A DNA stretch of 37,745 bases from Betaproteobacteria bacterium (GTDB lineage Bacteria > Pseudomonadota > Gammaproteobacteria > Burkholderiales > SHXO01): assembly GCA_025356655.1 (NCBI GenBank), contig JANXRW010000024.1, positions 1 to 37,745 of the forward strand. The letters run 5' to 3'. The notes beneath the pieces were generated by a model, which saw only the letters and a list, made by a program, of their open reading frames with translations, was not told the origin of the DNA and made no database searches. The translations under genes were made by a program, and so were the position numbers. Position 1 is the first letter of the stretch. Each line of letters starts with the position of its first letter. Below, piece after piece: positions 1-8,575 of the stretch.

Positions 1-67
1 TGCGATGTTCGCCGCCGCCGAGAACCTGCGCCGTGCGCTGAGCCAAGTCGGGTTCAACCTCCGCTGA
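1..67 (+). CDS. C-terminal end of an unidentified protein (partial)
   Basis: An open frame enters from the left edge (first full codon at 2) and stops with TGA at 65-67, leaving 21 residues that include the segment AENLRRALSQVG. That is too little for family assignment. The NLRR-like tail resembles the last residues of some DDE transposases, and the decayed DNA that follows would suit a mobile-element scar, but this is only a guess. A small inverted repeat (GGCGGT/ACCGCC, about 81-97) lies just downstream. It could be a weak 3' hairpin and has no T-tract. Confidence 0.35.
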   Translation, partial: AMFAAAENLRRALSQVGFNLR

Positions 68-171
68 CACCCCCATGGGCCGGCGGTGGAAAACCGCCAG
101 CGACAGCCACAAACCCGCGCTTCTGCGCAGCCGCTAACACCAGGTGGAAGGCTCTGTCGCGCCCCTAGGCG

Positions 172-456
172 GCGGACGGGGCCACGCAGGTTCCCCTGGC
201 GCTCGCTCTAGGCGGTGCCCTGGGTCCCACGCCAGGGCCTAACGCCACACTGTTCATGCCTGGGCCCACGCCGGACGCCCTGGGCTTTACGCGGCTGGGC
301 TATGCGGAGAGCTTTCCGCTTTCTCCCGGGGATTCCTTCTCCGCAACCGGATTTGTGGAGATCGACCCGGTTCTGGAACCGGCTGAGTGGGTTCTGGCTG
401 GCGGCGGTCTTGTCCTCCTGGGGGCCCTTGCTCGGCGCTCACGCCGGCCGTGCTAA
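172..456 (+). pseudogene. Truncated PEP-CTERM-like protein remnant (copy 1)
   Basis: The frame that opens after a TAG at 169-171 encodes about 94 residues with no plausible start or signal peptide. It ends in a degenerate PEP-CTERM-like tail: an LEPAEW box, a hydrophobic stretch (VLAGGGLVLLGALA) and a basic end (RRSRRP). The part before the tail, GDSFSATGFVEID, aligns with GDAFSANGYLELD in the next gene, so the two are paralogues in tandem. Intact members are exported proteins with an N-terminal signal peptide and a C-terminal signal cut by an exosortase. Here the N-terminal half is gone. The motif and paralogy are seen; loss of function is inferred. Confidence 0.55.
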
Positions 457-484
457 AGCAGCGATCTATAGCGGAGACACAAAC

Positions 485-1248
485 ATGAAGATCACCGGGC
501 TGCCGTTGTTCATGGCAACGGCGTTGGCCGCCGGCTTCGCCTTACCGGCCCTGGCCGGCGCACTCCCCGTCGCCCTGGGACACGTGCGGGCGAGTTCCAC
601 CGCGCAGGGCACCGTGCTCGACACGAATGTGGCCGCCGACGCGCAGGGGAACTACCCTGTCAGCTTCCAGGACTTCAATGGCGGGGATGTCTCCTCTTTT
701 GAGGCCACGGGCTCCCCGGGTTCCGCCCTGAGTTACAGCCTGGGCGTGGTCAACCCTACATCTTCGGAGGAGACCTTCAGTTTCGAGTTCTCGGCGCCCA
801 TCCCCGCGATTCTGGGGCAAAGCAAGGTAATGGCAACGCTCGAGGGGATGCTCAGGGCCGCGGGTGCCGCTGGCGCGATGCTGAAGCCCTTGATGGGAGG
901 TTTCCAGACCGGCTACGCAGTCGACGGCCACGCCCCAGCGGCACTGCCGGTCAGCCTGGGCGGGGTGCTGGGCACCGATGGGGTTCGCTGGTACGGGTAC
1001 GAGTTATCGCTACGGGGACTTCTCCGTGGGGTTCGTGCCCGGTCCCACGGTGCTCACCGCCCAGGGGCTCGACCCATTGGGTTTGCGCGTGCAGTTCACC
1101 TCGAGCGCGGGCGACGCGTTCTCGGCCAATGGCTACCTCGAGTTGGACCTAGTGCAAATGGCGGTTCCGGTCCCGGAGCCCGAGACTTGGGCCATTACTC
1201 TCGGTGGCTTGGTGCTGCTTGCCCCGCAACGCCGCTGCCGGGCGTTAA
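485..1248 (+). pseudogene. PEP-CTERM-like secreted protein, frameshifted (copy 2)
   Basis: ATG at 485 follows a GGAGA about nine bases upstream and opens a clear signal peptide (MKITGLPLFMATALAAGFA, then PALAG). This frame runs about 165 residues through a low-complexity secreted domain and loses its protein-like character near 975-1010. The continuation lies in the next frame (around 978 onward) with SYRYGDFSVGFVPGP, GDAFSANGYLELD and the sorting tail VPVPEPETWAITLGGLVLL. One frameshift therefore separates signal peptide and sorting signal. The second frame has no stop where the tail should end; a TAA in the third frame at 1246-1248 would close it after one more shift. It is either a decayed gene or an assembly error. 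The recognition partner would be an exosortase elsewhere, because the one in this window looks like another subtype. Confidence 0.6.
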
Positions 1249-1278
1249 CGGCTGAAGAAGCTTCGCCGCCGGCAGCGT

Positions 1279-2040
1279 TCACAGCGCAATCTCCGGCAGG
1301 CAGGCCGAGCGCGTGCCCGGCAGGGGATGGGTGTTCGCCCCGTGGTAGGTGTGGACAAGGGCGAATTTGGTTTGCCCCGTGCGGTTGGGGCCAGCCGCAT
1401 GAAAGGTGCGGGCGTGGAAGAGCACCACGTCACCGGGCGCCAGCGGTGCGGCCAGCCGGGTGGCCAGGACGTCGCGGTTTCGCGGATCGTCCTCGCGCAG
1501 GAACAGCGCCGCGTCCAGACGCTCAGGTGCGAACTCCTGTCGGTGCGTACCCGGCAGGAACCAAAGGCAACCGTTCTCTACGCTCTCCTCGCCCAGAGCC
1601 AGCCAGGTGGAGACCAGGTCGGGTGTGCTGAAGTTCCAGTAGCGGCTGTCCTGGTGCCAGCCGGTCAGGCTCGAGAAGCGTGGTTGCTTGGTCATGACGC
1701 AGTTGTGGTGGGCCTGAGACAGCCAGATCTCCGGGCCCAACAATTGTCGCAGTGGCTGGGCGAGGGTCTCCGCCGTGGCCCAGGCGCGCAGTTGGGCGTC
1801 GCGGGCGCAGGCCTGGAGCAGGCGCCGCACCGTGCGTCCGCCAGGACTCTCGCGGGAGGCTGGGGCGCCCGGGTAGCCAAGGTCGGCTTCATATTCCAGC
1901 GGTTGCACCTGGGACTCCAGATCCTGCCGTGCACGCGCCAGGAGGGCCTCGCACAGCGCCTGCGGCGCGACGCCGCGGCGAACCAGGAAGCCTTGTTCCC
2001 GGAAGCTCGCCCGTTCCTCCTCGCCCAGCGCGGCGCTCAC
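1279..2040 (-). CDS. Phytanoyl-CoA dioxygenase (PhyH) family protein
   Basis: This is a 253-residue Fe(II)/2-oxoglutarate-dependent dioxygenase of the PhyH family. The facial triad is visible as H129 and D131 in WHQD and distal H214 in TFHAAGPN, followed by R220, a likely 2-oxoglutarate contact. The segment ENGCLWFLPGTHR is typical of the family core. I chose the GTG at 2040 because it lies four bases after the metH stop and gives a normal-length N-terminus; upstream in-frame codons only read the metH 3' end in another frame. The substrate cannot be told from sequence, since family members hydroxylate acyl-CoAs, ectoine, natural products and modified amino acids. Tight spacing to metH suggests co-transcription. 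It converges with the PEP-CTERM pseudogene. Confidence 0.85.
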   Translation of the reverse strand: MSAALGEEERASFREQGFLVRRGVAPQALCEALLARARQDLESQVQPLEYEADLGYPGAPASRESPGGRTVRRLLQACARDAQLRAWATAETLAQPLRQLLGPEIWLSQAHHNCVMTKQPRFSSLTGWHQDSRYWNFSTPDLVSTWLALGEESVENGCLWFLPGTHRQEFAPERLDAALFLREDDPRNRDVLATRLAAPLAPGDVVLFHARTFHAAGPNRTGQTKFALVHTYHGANTHPLPGTRSACLPEIAL

Positions 2041-2044
2041 TGTG

Positions 2045-5000
2045 TCAGGCCGCAACCGGCCGCGGCTCGTAGGCGAGCGCCGGTGCCAGCCAGTGCTCCG
2101 CTTGGGCCATTGGCACACCCTTGCGCTGGGCGTAGTCCTCCACCTGGTCGCGGTCGATCTTGCCCACGGCAAAGTAGCGGGCCTGGGGGTGAGAAAAGTA
2201 GAAGCCGCTCACGGCCGCTGTGGGCAGCATGGCGAAGCTTTCGGTGAGGGTGATTCCGGCGTTGCGCTCCGCCTGGAGCAAAGCGAAGAGGGGCACCTTT
2301 TCGCTGTGGTCCGGGCAGGCGGGGTAGCCCGGGGCCGGCCGGATGCCGTGATACTTCTCATCGATGAGGTCTTCCACGGACAGCGACTCTGCCGCGGCGT
2401 GGCCCCAGAACTCTCGCCGCACGCGCAGGTGCAGGCGCTCTGCCAGGGCCTCGGCTAGGCGGTCAGCCAGTGCCTTCAGCAGGATGGCGTTGTAGTCGTC
2501 CTGGGCCGCCTCGAAGCGCGCCACATGCTCGTCGATCCCGATGCCCGCGGTGACCGCGAACGCGCCCAGATAGTCGGGGACCGGGCCGTCTGCCGGGGCC
2601 ACCAGGTCCGCCAGGCAGTAATTCGCCCGGTCCTCTGGCTTGACCATCTGCTGCCGCAGGAAGCGGAAGGTCGCGCTGATCGCGGTGCGCGACTCATCCG
2701 AGTAGATAGCGACGTCGTCGCCGTTCACCCGGCCTGCGGGGAAAAGCCCGATGACCGCCCGGGCGCTCAGCCAACGCTCGTTGATGATCTGGCGGAGCAT
2801 CGCCTGGGCATCCGCGAAGAGATCACGCGCAGCCTCTCCGACTACGGCGTCCTCCAGGATGCGCGGGTAGCGTCCCGCCAGCTCCCATGTCTGGAAGAAG
2901 GGGGTCCAGTCAATATACTGGCTGATCTCCTCGAGGGAGTAGTCTTCGAACACCGTGACCCCCAGCCGGCGGGGAACCGGGGGCTTGTAGGTAGACCAGT
3001 CGGTCTTGATGCCGTGCTCCCGGGCGGCAGCCAAGGCGAGGCGGGGTCCCTGGCCCTGCTTGCCCTCGTGCTGGGCGCGGACCCGGTCGTGCTCCGTGGC
3101 GAGTTTGGACAGGAACGCCACGCGGAGTTCAGGGCTCATTAGGGAGGTACATACGCCGACGCTACGCGAGGCGTCTGGAACCCACACGGTGGGGCCCGAG
3201 TAGTGCGGGGCAATCTTCACCGCCGTGTGCACCCGTGAGGTGGTGGCGCCGCCGATGAGTAGCGGGATGGTGAAGCCCTGGCGCTGCATTTCGCGCGCCA
3301 CCTGTGCCATCTCCTCCAAGGAGGGGGTGATGAGGCCGGAGAGACCGATGATGTCCGCCTGCTCCTCGCGGGCAGTGCGCAAGATGGTTTCCGTCGGGAC
3401 CATGACGCCCAGGTTCACCACGTCGAAGTTGTTGCACTGGAGCACCACCGTGACGATGTTCTTCCCGATATCGTGAACGTCGCCCTTGACGGTGGCAATC
3501 ACCATCTTGCCCTTCGCCTTGGGCACTTCACCGGAGCGCGCTTTCTCCGCCTCAATGTAGGGTACGAGGTGGGCCACGGCCTGCTTCATCACCCGGGCGG
3601 ACTTGACCACCTGGGGCAGGAACATCTTGCCGGCGCCAAAGAGGTCCCCCACCACATTCATGCCGCTCATCAGCGGGCCTTCGATCACCTGGATGGGCCG
3701 GTCGAACTTCTGCCGCGCCTCCTCGGTATCCGCGAGCACGTAGGTATCGATGCCGCGCACCAGGGCGTGGGCGATGCGCTCCTCCACACTGCCTTCCCGC
3801 CAGGCGAGGTCCACGACGTTGGCGCGGGCCGCACCCTTGAAAGTCTCTGCGAATTCCACGAGCCGTTCGGTGGCGTCGTTGCGGCGATTGAAGAGCACGT
3901 CCTCGACGCGTTCGAGTAAAGCCGGTTCGATCTCCGCGTACACGCCCAGTTGCCCGGCGTTGACGATGCCCATGCTCATGCCGGCCTGCACCGCGTGATA
4001 GAGGAAGGCGGTGTGGATGGCCTCGCGCATGGCGTCGTTGCCGCGGAAGGAGAAGGAGAGGTTGGAGACACCCCCGCTCACCTTTGCGTGGGGAAGCTGT
4101 CGCTTGATCTCGCGCGTCGCCTCCAGGAAGTCCAATCCGTAGGTGTTGTGCTCCTCGATCCCGGTGGCCACCGCAAAGAGGTTCGGGTCGAAGATGATGT
4201 CCTCGGGCGGGAAGCCTGCCTGCTCCACCAGCAGGCGGTAAGCCCGGGCGCAGATCGACAGACGCCGGGGTACCGTGTCCGCTTGGCCCTGCTCGTCGAA
4301 GGCCATGACCACAGCGGCGGCACCGTAGCGGCGAACCAGGCGCGCCTGGCGCAGGAATTCCTCCTCGCCCTCCTTCAGGCTGATGGAGTTCACCACGCAT
4401 TTGCCCTGCAGGCACTTGAGGCCAGTCTCGATCACCGCGAACTTGCTCGAGTCCAGCATGACCGGCACCCGCGAGATGTCGGGCTCCGAGGCCACCAGGT
4501 TGCAGAAGGTACGCATGGCGGCAGCCGAATCCAACATGGCCTCGTCCATGTTGATGTCGATGATCTGGGCACCGGACTCCACCTGCTGGCGAGCCACCGC
4601 CAGCGCTTCGCCATAGTTGCCCGCCAGGATCATGCGGGCGAAGGCCTTGGAACCCGTCACGTTGGTACGCTCGCCTACGTTGACGAAGAGCGACTCGTTA
4701 CCGATCACGAGAGATTCCAGCCCGCAGAGGCGCAATTCGTGCGTCGGTGTTGGCGCCTGGCGAGGCACGACCCCCTCGACGGCGCGGGCGATGGCGGCGA
4801 TGTGGGCAGGCGTCGTCCCGCAGCAGCCGCCCACGATGTTGAGGAAGCCGCTGCGCGCGAACTCTCCGAGCAGGTCTGCCATGTACGCCGGCGTCTCGTC
4901 GTAGCCGCCGAAGGCGTTGGGCAGGCCCGCGTTGGGGTGGATCGAGATACTGCATCCGGCCAGAGCGGACAGTTCCTCGATGTGGGGGCGCAGGTCACGC

Positions 5001-5755
5001 GCGCCCAGGGCACAGTTGAGTCCGACGGAGAATAGCGACCCATGGGCGACCGAGGTCCAGAAAGCGCTCACCGTCTGTCCCGAGAGCGTGCGTCCGCTCG
5101 CGTCGGTGATGGTCCCCGAGACCGAGACCGGTAGGGCTACGCCCATACGCTCCAAGGTCTGGGCAACCGCGTAGAGCGCGGCTTTACAGTTGAGCGTGTC
5201 GAAGACCGTTTCCACCATCAGGAGGTCGACACCGCCTTCCACGAGGGCTGCACTGGCCCCCAGGTACGCCGCCACCAGTTCGTCGAAGCTGACGTTGCGC
5301 GCGCCGGGATCGTTGACCTCAGGCGACAGGGACGCGGTCCGGCTGGTGGGCCCGAGGATTCCCGCCACAAACCGCGGCTTGCTCGGCGTGCGCCGCGAGA
5401 ACGCATCGGCAGCCTCACGAGCGAGCCGCGCACTGACGATGTTGAGTTCACGCACCTCCTTCTGCATGCCGTACTCGGACATGGAGATCGAGGTGGCATT
5501 GAAGGTATTGGTCTCGAGGATGTCGGCGCCGGCATCCAAGTAGGCGGCATGGATACCCTGGATGATCGTCGGCTGGGTCAGCGACAGCAGGTCGTTATTG
5601 CCCTTCTGGTCACAGGCATGGCCGTGGAAGCGGTCCCCGTGGTAGTGATGCTCCTCGAGGCTGTGGCCCTGGATCATCGTGCCCATGGCACCGTCAAGGA
5701 TCAGGATGCGCTGGGCGAGTAGTTCGGGGAGTAAAGCGGCGGAATTCTTTGGCAT
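2045..5755 (-). CDS. metH: Cobalamin-dependent methionine synthase
   Basis: This is a full-length MetH (1236 residues; E. coli has 1227) that transfers methyl from 5-methyltetrahydrofolate to homocysteine through cobalamin. The homocysteine domain starts with DGAMGTMIQ (21-29) and keeps its zinc cysteines in GLNCALG and GGCCGTTP. A pterin-binding domain follows ([13 protein letters not shown]), then the cobalamin cap and Rossmann domains with the His-on motif GDVHDIGKN, and a C-terminal AdoMet reactivation domain ([12 protein letters not shown]). All modules are in the usual order. Start ATG 5755 has only a weak ribosome binding site. The 3' end is four bases from the PhyH-family gene, so both are probably one transcript. 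No cobalamin or SAH riboswitch was recognised upstream; the inferred leader of about 50 nt leaves little room for one. Confidence 0.98.
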   Translation of the reverse strand: MPKNSAALLPELLAQRILILDGAMGTMIQGHSLEEHHYHGDRFHGHACDQKGNNDLLSLTQPTIIQGIHAAYLDAGADILETNTFNATSISMSEYGMQKEVRELNIVSARLAREAADAFSRRTPSKPRFVAGILGPTSRTASLSPEVNDPGARNVSFDELVAAYLGASAALVEGGVDLLMVETVFDTLNCKAALYAVAQTLERMGVALPVSVSGTITDASGRTLSGQTVSAFWTSVAHGSLFSVGLNCALGARDLRPHIEELSALAGCSISIHPNAGLPNAFGGYDETPAYMADLLGEFARSGFLNIVGGCCGTTPAHIAAIARAVEGVVPRQAPTPTHELRLCGLESLVIGNESLFVNVGERTNVTGSKAFARMILAGNYGEALAVARQQVESGAQIIDINMDEAMLDSAAAMRTFCNLVASEPDISRVPVMLDSSKFAVIETGLKCLQGKCVVNSISLKEGEEEFLRQARLVRRYGAAAVVMAFDEQGQADTVPRRLSICARAYRLLVEQAGFPPEDIIFDPNLFAVATGIEEHNTYGLDFLEATREIKRQLPHAKVSGGVSNLSFSFRGNDAMREAIHTAFLYHAVQAGMSMGIVNAGQLGVYAEIEPALLERVEDVLFNRRNDATERLVEFAETFKGAARANVVDLAWREGSVEERIAHALVRGIDTYVLADTEEARQKFDRPIQVIEGPLMSGMNVVGDLFGAGKMFLPQVVKSARVMKQAVAHLVPYIEAEKARSGEVPKAKGKMVIATVKGDVHDIGKNIVTVVLQCNNFDVVNLGVMVPTETILRTAREEQADIIGLSGLITPSLEEMAQVAREMQRQGFTIPLLIGGATTSRVHTAVKIAPHYSGPTVWVPDASRSVGVCTSLMSPELRVAFLSKLATEHDRVRAQHEGKQGQGPRLALAAAREHGIKTDWSTYKPPVPRRLGVTVFEDYSLEEISQYIDWTPFFQTWELAGRYPRILEDAVVGEAARDLFADAQAMLRQIINERWLSARAVIGLFPAGRVNGDDVAIYSDESRTAISATFRFLRQQMVKPEDRANYCLADLVAPADGPVPDYLGAFAVTAGIGIDEHVARFEAAQDDYNAILLKALADRLAEALAERLHLRVRREFWGHAAAESLSVEDLIDEKYHGIRPAPGYPACPDHSEKVPLFALLQAERNAGITLTESFAMLPTAAVSGFYFSHPQARYFAVGKIDRDQVEDYAQRKGVPMAQAEHWLAPALAYEPRPVAA

Positions 5756-5812
5756 GGGCAGGCCGGAAGCCGCTCAGAGGGCGGTTCCCCGACGGTCGGG
5801 AGTAAAGCCGAG

Positions 5813-5821
5813 ATTCTATCA
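5813..5821 (-). promoter_or_regulatory. Candidate extended -10 promoter for metH
   Basis: On the minus strand the string TGATAGAAT fits an extended -10 element (TGn followed by TAGAAT). Transcription would start near 5806, about 50 bases before the metH ATG. No good -35 hexamer is visible at 16-18 bases upstream, which an extended -10 can compensate. A small hairpin (GGGCG/CGCCC, about 5824-5837) sits just upstream. The match is by eye and the start site is inferred. Confidence 0.4.
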
Positions 5822-5964
5822 GATGGGCGCTTTCGCCCCGTCGCCGGTGCCCTCCGCCGCGCTCGTACCGCCCCAAGCTCACCCGGGCAAACCGATTCTG
5901 CGGAAGGACACGGCAGCCAGTTCCCTGGACCTTGTGGCGGGAAGGGTCGCCGCGGGGATGACTT

Positions 5965-6022
5965 GGCGCTTGCCCTCAAGCGCCTCAATGCGCGGCCCGG
6001 GAGGCACGCTCCCGGGCCGCGC
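5965..6022 (-). terminator. Tandem strong hairpins downstream of yceI
   Basis: Two perfect inverted repeats lie back to back after the yceI stop. The first met on the minus strand has 14-bp arms (5990-6003 and 6009-6022, GCGCGGCCCGGGAG on the plus strand) with a 5-base loop. The second has 8-bp arms (5965-5972 and 5977-5984, GGCGCTTG) with a 4-base loop. Neither is followed by a T-tract, so they are not textbook intrinsic terminators. They probably define or protect the yceI mRNA 3' end and insulate the metH promoter. Confidence 0.5.
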
Positions 6023-6032
6023 AAGGCAGGGC

Positions 6033-6620
6033 TTAGAGGGCGCGGGTGGCCTCCAGGTTGATCTCCAGATGGACTTCGTCGCTCACCCCGGGCACCAACT
6101 TGGTCATGCCGAAATCTGAGCGGAAGATGATGGCTTTCGCGTCGCCGCCGCAACGCTCTTCCTTGGGTTTCCAGGCGAGCACGCCGCAGCGGAAGTTGGA
6201 GATGTTCAGCGTCACCGGTTTGGTGACACCCAACAGCGTCAATTCTCCCTTTGCGCTGCGCGGCTGGTCGCCGTCGAAGCGGATGTCCGTGGACTTAAAG
6301 GTCAGCGTCGGAAACTTGGCGCTGTTGAAGAAATCCGGACTCTTCAGATGCTCGTCGAGTTTCGGGTGCCCCGACTGGACGGACGTGGTGTCGATGCTGA
6401 CCTCGATCGTGCCGGTCTTCTTCTCCATATCCACCGAAATTTTGCCGGTGGCACCGGTGAAGCGCCCACGCTGCGTGGAAAACCCGAAGTGGGAAACGCT
6501 GTAGGCGGGTTGCGTGTGGCCGGAGTCGATGGCGTAGGTGGCCTCCGCGGCGAGCGCGGGTACGCTGATCAGGGTGGCCAGCGTGGCGGCCAAGGCGGTG
6601 GTGCGGAAGTGCGAACGCAT
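6033..6620 (-). CDS. YceI family periplasmic lipid-binding protein
   Basis: The product is a 195-residue YceI-like protein: a signal peptide (MRSHFRTTALAATLATLIS, cleavage near ALAA) followed by one lipocalin-like beta-barrel that in characterised members binds long polyprenoid or fatty-acid ligands in the periplasm. Family landmarks include YAIDSGHTQPAYSVSHFGFS near the mature N-terminus, GHPKLDEHLKSPDFFNSAKFPTL in two consecutive pieces, and a closing FRSDFGM. I start at ATG 6620, which has AGGAG eight bases upstream and places the signal peptide correctly; a longer in-frame start at 6671 would add a non-signal leader. A pair of cysteines (FRCGVLAWKPKEERCGG) could form a disulfide. Its ligand is unknown. 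It follows the ubiK-like gene on the same strand. Confidence 0.92.
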   Translation of the reverse strand: MRSHFRTTALAATLATLISVPALAAEATYAIDSGHTQPAYSVSHFGFSTQRGRFTGATGKISVDMEKKTGTIEVSIDTTSVQSGHPKLDEHLKSPDFFNSAKFPTLTFKSTDIRFDGDQPRSAKGELTLLGVTKPVTLNISNFRCGVLAWKPKEERCGGDAKAIIFRSDFGMTKLVPGVSDEVHLEINLEATRAL

Positions 6621-6692
6621 GGTGGGGCTCCTGGTGTCTCTCGGTGGTGGCATGGATTCAACGGCGGCCAAGCCTGCGGGCGTGCTTCGCTC

Positions 6693-6989
6693 TCAGGCCT
6701 GGAAGGGCGTCGTGTCCTCGGTGGCGGTGGCCTGTACCGGCGGGGTAACGCCGAAACGGGCCTCGAGGGCCTGAACGCGTTGTTCAAGCGCCTCGAGCTT
6801 CTTCCGGGTGTGGCGCAGCACGTCCCGCTGGATGTCGAATTCCTCGCGCGTGACGATGTCGAGGTGTCCCAAGGCGCCCGTGAGAAGCGCTCGTACATTC
6901 TTCTCGATGTCTGCCACCGGACTGTTGGCGGCCAACTGAGCCAACCTTGCACCGATCTCTTCAACGAACTTCGGGGGGGTGAGCGCCAT
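6693..6989 (-). CDS. ubiK: UbiK/BMFP family ubiquinone biosynthesis accessory factor
   Basis: This small protein of 98 residues belongs to the BMFP/YqiC family (UbiK), a trimeric coiled-coil protein that in enterobacteria helps UbiJ assemble the soluble ubiquinone-synthesis complex. The core LDIVTREEFDIQRDVLRHTR followed by the heptad-rich helix LEALEQRVQALEARFG is characteristic. The chosen ATG (6989, MALTPPKF) has a GGAG about ten bases upstream and matches the usual family start; an upstream ATG at 7034 would add an atypical leader. The acidic tail EDTTPFQA is disordered. It is transcribed divergently from the porin-glnK-amtB unit, so the 7000-7250 interval carries promoters for both sides. 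The role is assigned by family. Confidence 0.9.
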   Translation of the reverse strand: MALTPPKFVEEIGARLAQLAANSPVADIEKNVRALLTGALGHLDIVTREEFDIQRDVLRHTRKKLEALEQRVQALEARFGVTPPVQATATEDTTPFQA

Positions 6990-7075
6990 GGTGAACGTGC
7001 TCCGGGGCAAAAAGTACAGCGACAAGTTTAACAAAAAACCCCGTTTGTCTCTTGCGAAGGGCCGCCAATTCGAAA

Positions 7076-7122
7076 TGCACCGAAATAAGGCGGTTGACGT
7101 TATGGCGGCACTGAAATGGTGC
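7076..7122 (+). promoter_or_regulatory. NtrC-type enhancer sites upstream of the porin-glnK-amtB unit
   Basis: A near-palindrome GCACTGAAATGGTGC at 7108-7122 closely matches the NtrC operator (GCACCA-N3-TGGTGC). A second, weaker site begins with a perfect half TGCACC at 7076-7081. Their centres are about 31 bp apart, three helical turns, and lie near -96 and -127 relative to the inferred start at about 7211. This mirrors the paired high-affinity NtrC sites of enteric glnA. The sequences are seen; NtrC binding is inferred. Confidence 0.7.
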
Positions 7123-7154
7123 GGTTTTGTGTCGGCTGTTGGAGGGTTAGTTTA

Positions 7155-7175
7155 TATGCAATTGATTTATTGCAT
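7155..7175 (+). promoter_or_regulatory. Putative IHF site within a 7-bp inverted repeat
   Basis: The minus-strand string AATCAATTGCATA (7155-7167) matches the IHF consensus WATCAANNNNTTR at all but one position. It overlaps a perfect inverted repeat ATGCAAT/ATTGCAT (7156-7162 and 7169-7175). The site lies between the NtrC-like boxes and the -24/-12 element, centred near -50, where DNA bending commonly brings an enhancer-bound activator to sigma-54 polymerase. Confidence 0.5.
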
Positions 7176-7184
7176 AAAAATGTT

Positions 7185-7200
7185 TGGCATGGGAAATGCT
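7185..7200 (+). promoter_or_regulatory. Sigma-54 (-24/-12) promoter
   Basis: TGGCATGGGAAATGCT fits the sigma-54 consensus TGGCAC-N5-TTGCW: the invariant GG (7186-7187) and GC (7198-7199) are exactly 12 bases apart. Transcription would begin near 7211, about 45 bases before the porin start. With the upstream NtrC-like sites and IHF-like site it forms a complete nitrogen-control promoter. Confidence 0.75.
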
Positions 7201-7255
7201 GTGGCGCAACTGAACAAATTCACTGTTCAACTTCCAGCAAATCGGAGCCATGCCC

Positions 7256-8146
7256 ATGAAACTCAAGATCCTCTCCGCCGGCGTCTGCGCTGCTTTTGCT
7301 TTCAACGCCGGTTTGGCTTGGGGCGAAGAAGCGAAGACGGAAGCCGCGCCAGCGGCGGCCGCTCCTGCCACCGCGCCGCCGCCACCGCCGTACACCATCA
7401 CGGCCAACGCCAACCTCGCCACGGACTACTACTTCCGCGGCCTGACGCAGACCTGGCACAAACCCGCTGTGCAGGGCGGGTTCGATTTCAACCACTCCAG
7501 CGGCATCTACGCGGGTACTTGGGCGTCGAACGTGAGCGGAAACAGCTACCCCGGCGGCTCCATGGAGTGGGATCTCTATGGTGGCTACAATGGCAAGATC
7601 ACCGACGATTTCGGCTATACCGTCGGCGGACTCTATTACCTGTACCTGGGCGCCAACGCCAATCAGATCCCAGGCAGCACGATCGACCAAAAGCCGAACA
7701 CCTTCGAGATCAACGGAGGCCTCAGCTACCAGTGGCTGAGTGTCAAGATCTCCTACGCGCTCACCAACTACTTCGGTGCCAGCAAGGCCGCTGGGGCCTT
7801 TACCGACGATACCAAGGGCACCTACTACCTGGATCTGACGGGCAACTACCCGCTCGCCAACAACTACACCATCAATGCCCACCTGGGATATACCCACTAC
7901 AGCAAGGAGATGTTGCTGCCCACGTCCATCAACCCCAACGCCACCGGCAGCAGCCTGAGTGCCAGCTACGCCGACTGGAAGTTGGGGGTGACCAAGGGCT
8001 TCGACGGCGGCTGGAGCGTGAGCGCGGCCGTGGTCGGGGCCACGAAGAAGGCGCTCTACGACAAGTACCCGTCGGCCTACAACGTGGCTGATACCAAGAA
8101 CCTGGGCTCAACCGCGCTGATCTTCACCGTCGGACGCAGTTTCTAA
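7256..8146 (+). CDS. TorF family putative porin (nitrogen-regulated)
   Basis: The product is a 296-residue outer-membrane beta-barrel of the TorF/gcw_chp type. It has a signal peptide (MKLKILSAGVCAAFAFNAG, cleavage after LAWG), an Ala/Pro-rich linker ending in PPPPP, and alternating amphipathic strands starting with the family hallmark NLATDYYFRGLTQT. It ends in the terminal aromatic GRSF expected for barrel assembly. Two ATGs lie six bases apart. I prefer 7256 because GGAG is eight bases from it but only two from 7250. The gene is first behind the sigma-54/NtrC promoter and precedes glnK and amtB, so it may admit ammonium or small nitrogen compounds to the periplasm. No substrate is demonstrated for this family to my knowledge. 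Confidence 0.85.
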   Translation: MKLKILSAGVCAAFAFNAGLAWGEEAKTEAAPAAAAPATAPPPPPYTITANANLATDYYFRGLTQTWHKPAVQGGFDFNHSSGIYAGTWASNVSGNSYPGGSMEWDLYGGYNGKITDDFGYTVGGLYYLYLGANANQIPGSTIDQKPNTFEINGGLSYQWLSVKISYALTNYFGASKAAGAFTDDTKGTYYLDLTGNYPLANNYTINAHLGYTHYSKEMLLPTSINPNATGSSLSASYADWKLGVTKGFDGGWSVSAAVVGATKKALYDKYPSAYNVADTKNLGSTALIFTVGRSF

Positions 8147-8154
8147 AGCTACGG

Positions 8155-8182
8155 GCGGCAGGCATCGGGTGATGCCTGCCGC
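8155..8182 (+). other. 12-bp intercistronic hairpin between porin and glnK
   Basis: GCGGCAGGCATC (8155-8166) pairs perfectly with GATGCCTGCCGC (8171-8182) around a GGGT loop, eight bases after the porin stop. No T-tract follows, so termination would be at most partial. It could stabilise the porin mRNA 3' end and set the porin to glnK-amtB ratio. Two direct copies of ATTACCTAC follow before glnK. Confidence 0.5.
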
Positions 8183-8217
8183 GAACCCACATCATTACCT
8201 ACCTATTACCTACATAA

Positions 8218-8565
<348 letters not shown>

Positions 8566-8575
8566 GGAGATTCAA

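Noticed and set aside
978..1631. 217-residue protein starting at 978
   Set aside because: Its first 85 or so residues are the out-of-frame end of the PEP-CTERM gene; the rest is antisense to the dioxygenase.
3950..5035. 361-residue plus-strand open frame inside metH
   Set aside because: Antisense shadow of a strongly conserved gene in high-GC DNA; composition is His/Arg/Gly-rich with no domain-like pattern.
5756..5960. Cobalamin or SAH riboswitch upstream of metH
   Set aside because: Neither the B12 box nor an SAH-type conserved core could be found on the minus strand, and the candidate promoter leaves only about 50 bases of leader.
7220..7897. 225-residue minus-strand frame across the porin gene
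   Set aside because: It is antisense to a recognisable porin and reads through the sigma-54 leader; no ribosome binding site and no family resemblance.
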